From the NCBI RefSeq assembly GCF_030272615.1, contig NC_081413.1, positions 101,578,239-101,642,238 of the forward strand: a stretch of 64,000 nt of DNA, written 5' to 3'. A program made the translations under genes and the position numbers. Below are positions 60,703-64,000 of the stretch, one piece after another (positions within the stretch are counted from its first letter, which is position 1; every line of letters begins with the position of its first letter). The notes under the pieces are model-generated. The model worked only from the letters and a program-made list of their open reading frames with translations. It did no database searches and had not been told where the DNA came from. This DNA is from Cryptomeria japonica. Its lineage: Eukaryota; Streptophyta; Pinopsida; Cupressales; Cupressaceae.

Positions 60703-62428
60703 GTTATCTGATGCACGGATAAGGGAAAAATACAAAAAAATAAAAAATCAAGAAAAATACAAAAAAATCACAAAAAGTGCAATAAAAGCAAGTGGTGAAA
60801 ACCTAGAGACATGCTCGCTATTTGTGATAGATCGACTCTTCCATCTATTAATATCATGCATCTTCTTTTATCTATCATTATCCATATCAATAATAAGAAG
60901 CCTCATATCCACCTCGACCATCATAATAACATCTTACCATAGTTTGGTGATCAGTGTACATATCCATTTATCGAAAGTAGTGTTTAAAGCTAGGGGAAAA
61001 ATCATGACTTCGCTGGGGGAATCTCACTTTTTGGAGGTTTAGACAGATAGACCACCACACAAACAACAAATTTTGAGCAAAAACAAAGATCATAACCATC
61101 AATGGTAAACATCAACACCAGAACTGGAAGCACAAAAAATAAATTTTGCAACAAACAAAGATCCATTTGAAGATGTTTTATCTAACAAGTTACATAGGAT
61201 AACATGCATGTTCACGTATGGTGGTTTGATTTTTGTTATCATATCTCCTAAGCGACTCAAGGATGTCTTGAAACTAGAGACGCAAGGAGGGAGTGTGATT
61301 TTTCTTTGTCTATTGTTTGTGAGTGAAGCCATATTATTGTGCAAGTTTGTCTCAAGATGTGATCAGGTAACATATCACTAATGACATTTCAGATTTGCAT
61401 AGGACATAGGTTAACTATTTTATGCAAGCAACACTTAGGTCATCTTGATTCAATTCTACCATGACGCTTGTGTCATCTTGCAATACCAAAATCCATGAAA
61501 GTTATACTCAGGTCATTATGGTTCAATTATACCACGATTCTTGTACAAACTTTCAACATATCAAAGGCTCAATGATGAAAAAATAGAAGCACTATAAAAT
61601 TTGATCGCAAGGATGACTATATCAGCAATGAGGGATCATTTTGTATCATATTCGCGTGCATTTAGCTGCATATCATTACGTTTAGTTGCATATCATTTAA
61701 ATAATGCATTTAGTTGCATATCATCATCATCATTATTTAAGTTGCATCATCATTTAGTCGTATTCATCATTGCATCCATCATATGCATATATATCACATC
61801 ATCGTGGCATCATTTTTCACTTTAATATCTTCATCATTCATCCAACTATCGTCTATCATGCCTTATATAGGATTTGTCCTTCCTGAAACTAGACTGTTTG
61901 ATCATCTATCATGTCTTATACAAGATATATCTTTCTCGAAACCAGACATTTTGATTATCTTTGTCTTATACAAGATGTGTCATTTTTGAAACCAGACTTG
62001 ATCCCAACCTCATTAATCTGATCAATCTTATTAATCCAATCAATCTGATCAATCTTATCAATCCAATCAGTCTGATCAATCTTATCAATCCAATCAAACA
62101 CATGCATGTCATCAACTATCCACTCTTCTATCTTTCATATAACATTCTTCTTCTTTCGAGAGATCATTCATGCCTTTAATGCACAAATAATCTCTTGAGG
62201 GCATATCTCTCTTCCATCTCTCTTCCATCTCTCAACATTCTAGGGCAAATACAGTCAATCATCTTTATTGTATCGACTTCATATCAGTATCAGTATCTAA
62301 AATCAGTATCAGGGACATTATATCAAAAAATTTGGCAACAACATCAAACTCGAAAATCTTGAGCGACATATCAAGCGATTTTTATTTGAATCAACATGTG
62401 GTACACGTCACTTCAAAGAGGCAAAAAA
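60703..62428 (+). other. 3' untranslated region of the outer element with several tandem arrays
   Basis: Arrays: two copies of about 73 bp at 61438-61560; TTTAGTTGCATATCAT words at 61655-61725; three copies of about 53 bp at 61860-62000; and three copies of 27 bp (core CTGATCAATCTTA) at 62018-62097. The polypurine tract AAAGAGGCAAAAAA ends at 62428. Unlike in the inner element, no PMD relic was recognised here. Confidence 0.75.
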
Positions 62429-62536
62429 TGTAGACACCTAAATTTGTACACTTAATTAAATAAATTTTATTTGTTTAATTATCATTTATCCACCTATTAA
62501 TTAAACTAAGGTTTGATTAATATCCCATTTTTCTTA
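62429..62536 (+). mobile_element. Truncated 3' LTR of the outer element
   Basis: TGTAGACACCTAAATTTG and the first AT palindrome match the 5' LTR start at 32897. Similarity stops at about 62536, after ATATCCCATTTTTCTT, so about 1.4 kb of LTR is missing. The cause of the break (deletion or later insertion) is not visible. Confidence 0.85.
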
Positions 62537-62589
62537 ACCTGTTAATGGGTCTTCGGGGGTTGATCCAACTTTTTTCTTTAGAGAAGATT

Positions 62590-62990
62590 AAATAGGAACC
62601 ACCGAGAAAACAGTGGATAAAGATCAATTTCGATGGTGCATCAAAAGAAGATCCAGGAACCTTAGATGCTGGAGTGGTGGCTAGAGACGACAATGGATTT
62701 ATCCTATTCAAAGGAGCTCAGTGATTGTAGGATGGCACTAACAATGAAGCAGAGGTCCAGGCGGCTTTTCTAACAACAAAACTAGCCTTAAACATGAAAG
62801 TCCAATGACTGCACTTAGAAGGGGACTTTCAGATAGTTATCAATGCAATAGCTAAAGGCAACACGCCATGTTGGAAGCTAAACCAATGGGTGGCTATGAT
62901 CTGAGAGAAACTCGACATATTTGTGGAGTTATGTGTCTTGCATATTAGGGGGGGAGAAAATGCAGTGGTAGATTTGTTGTCAACATTGGA
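62590..62990 (+). pseudogene. RNase H domain fragment (plant RVT_3 type), broken
   Basis: In one frame it reads WIKINFDGASKEDPG, then GVVARDDNGFILFKGA, NNEAEVQAAF and LEGDFQIVI: the D, E and D positions of a plant-type RNase H such as that at the end of LINE-like elements. Four in-frame stops interrupt it. No RT is present in the window. It adjoins the break of the outer 3' LTR. Confidence 0.7.
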
Positions 62991-63393
62991 AGTGAACTGG
63001 ATAGTTGTGTGGCCAAATGGTGGAAAGGTGATGGTCGCATGTGGGAATAGTACTAATTGCAACTTTTTAGAAATGTGCAGTCTTCAACTTGTTAATGTGA
63101 GCAAAATTTGGCAAGTACATATGCCAAGGTGGCAACTGCTTTTTGAAGAAGGAGTTGTTTGTGGTAGGTCGCACGATTGGAGCGAGGCAGGGAGGGCAGA
63201 AAATCCTGCTCTTGATCTCATGGCATTAATGCCTTATCCTTTGCACTCATTATCCGTCCTATACGATGGACGCAAAATTTATTACCCTTTGAGTTGTGTG
63301 TCAGGGTCTGTTTGAAGTAGAACTAATTGTATCTCTGTAGCTTTTGTATGACATTGTATTATAGGAATTGCTATTTTGAAATTGCAGGTGACC
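62991..63393 (+). other. Open but unidentified stretch after the RNase H fragment
   Basis: The frame 62923-63315 stays open for 130 codons. Its first part continues the RNase H fragment (HIRGGENAVVDLLS). The rest has no domain I recognise. It may be a further part of the same element. Confidence 0.35.
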
Positions 63394-64000
63394 ATGGAGG
63401 CTAATTTCACTCTGCGAACAGACAAGAAGTTGGTGCCCTTTTTGGGCAAGGTATCGGATAAGCGGATGTAGGGACTTTTCCAGTTTAAGGAGGAGAAGTT
63501 ATGGGTGGCAACTCACCTTATGCTTGTAGAGGAGGTGACTTATATCCATCACCGATATCAAACTAACATGGAGGTGTACTCTTTGCTTCTAGCGTGAGCC
63601 TGTGAGTTTGAACCAGAGGTGGAAAAGGTAAAACTCACACTGATCAAATTGATCGATGGGGAGTTTTCGATTAACCTGGATTCAATCTTGGAATGGGTGG
63701 TACTGCGAGTTGGCATTCGAATCAAGGAAGGGGATGAACAAGAGGATTTGCTTCCTTTTATTCGTGGTCCGAAGGATGCAATCAAAGACCAGTGCCGTGA
63801 ACGTGCTCGAGTGGGGTGGGAAGTGTTGAAACTCTTTGTGAAATTAACCAGAGTGGATGAAGTCCTTAAGGATCTGCATGTGGTGGCAAGGATGGAGGTT
63901 GGCATGGACCTGAGAGATAGATTTGAAGAAGGAAGGGCCATTCAGTTTTTGGCGAGCTTGGAGGGCGACCCTGACTTCAGGTGTCTAGACTACATCCCAA
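63394..64000 (+). pseudogene. Unidentified coding-like sequence, truncated by the window end
   Basis: Starting at ATGGAGGCTAATTTC, a frame reads through to the window edge (about 200 codons) with only two stops, TAG near 63469 and TGA near 63597. Composition is protein-like, with amphipathic charged stretches. I recognise no domain. A splice acceptor-like TTGCAG precedes the ATG. It could be a host gene family relic or a further transposon protein. Confidence 0.4.

Larger units (their letters stand above)
32897..62536 (+). mobile_element. Outer Ty3/Gypsy Tat-lineage LTR retrotransposon, decayed and interrupted twice
   Basis: Order: 5' LTR (32897-34058, then 48713-49094), primer site, long leader with a repeat array, gag, protease, RT, RNase H, second RNase H, integrase, 3' region with tandem repeats, and a 3' LTR truncated after about 108 bp. 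Both LTRs start TGTAGA-A/C-ACCTAAATTTG. The second RNase H domain before integrase and the lack of a chromodomain place it in the Tat group. The insertions are an inner Tat element in the 5' LTR and a solo LTR in the leader. Frameshifts, stops and lost catalytic residues show it is dead. The 3' truncation prevents a target-duplication check. The five bases before it are GCTTT. Confidence 0.85.

Overview
This window looks like nuclear DNA of a seed plant with a large, repeat-rich genome. I think a gymnosperm, possibly a conifer, is most likely, but only the plant assignment is firm. It is AT-rich and holds one host gene in 64 kb. The introns are plant-type GT-AG, one of them 6 kb long. Every retrotransposon whose lineage can be read is a Ty3/Gypsy element of the plant Tat type, with two RNase H domains.

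About 3.4-24.4 kb, minus strand: a complete 15-coding-exon gene for a giant HECT-type E3 ubiquitin ligase of the UPL1/UPL2 class. The deduced protein is about 3,780 aa and has no frame break. The order is armadillo-like DUF908/DUF913 region, UBA, UIM, acidic tract, DUF4414-type motifs and C-terminal HECT domain. The catalytic Cys lies 33 residues from the end. Intron 1 carries a decayed hAT (DUF659) transposase in the opposite orientation. Intron 3 carries a 138-bp tandem duplication.

About 24.4-32.9 kb: intergenic repeats. These include a MITE-like inverted-repeat element and a broken minus-strand LTR element with gag-like and G-patch remnants. They are followed by another AT-palindrome-rich LTR-like segment.

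About 32.9-62.5 kb: a nest of Tat elements. The outer element is on the plus strand. Its 5' LTR starts at 32897, is split, and resumes to 49094. A TGGCGCC-type primer site, a long leader, gag, protease, RT, RNase H and integrase follow, ending in a truncated 3' LTR (62429-62536). Its coding region is heavily broken, and the RT and integrase catalytic residues are lost. The inner element (34059-48707, minus strand) sits inside the outer 5' LTR with a perfect 5-bp target duplication. Its LTRs are nearly identical. Its gag-pol frame of about 2,500 codons is broken by only three stop codons. Its 3' region holds an antisense plant-mobile-domain (PMD) relic and a 22-bp repeat array. A solo LTR (50197-51845, with its own target duplication) sits in the outer leader.

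About 62.5-64 kb: a decayed RNase H fragment and an unidentified coding-like stretch that runs off the window.

Points most worth following: ladders of AT-rich palindromes at the heads of several different LTRs; the antisense PMD relic with a possible splice donor; G-patch domains in three retroelements; a 20-bp motif directly upstream of the TATA region in three LTRs; and structured GC-rich repeats in LTRs and leaders.
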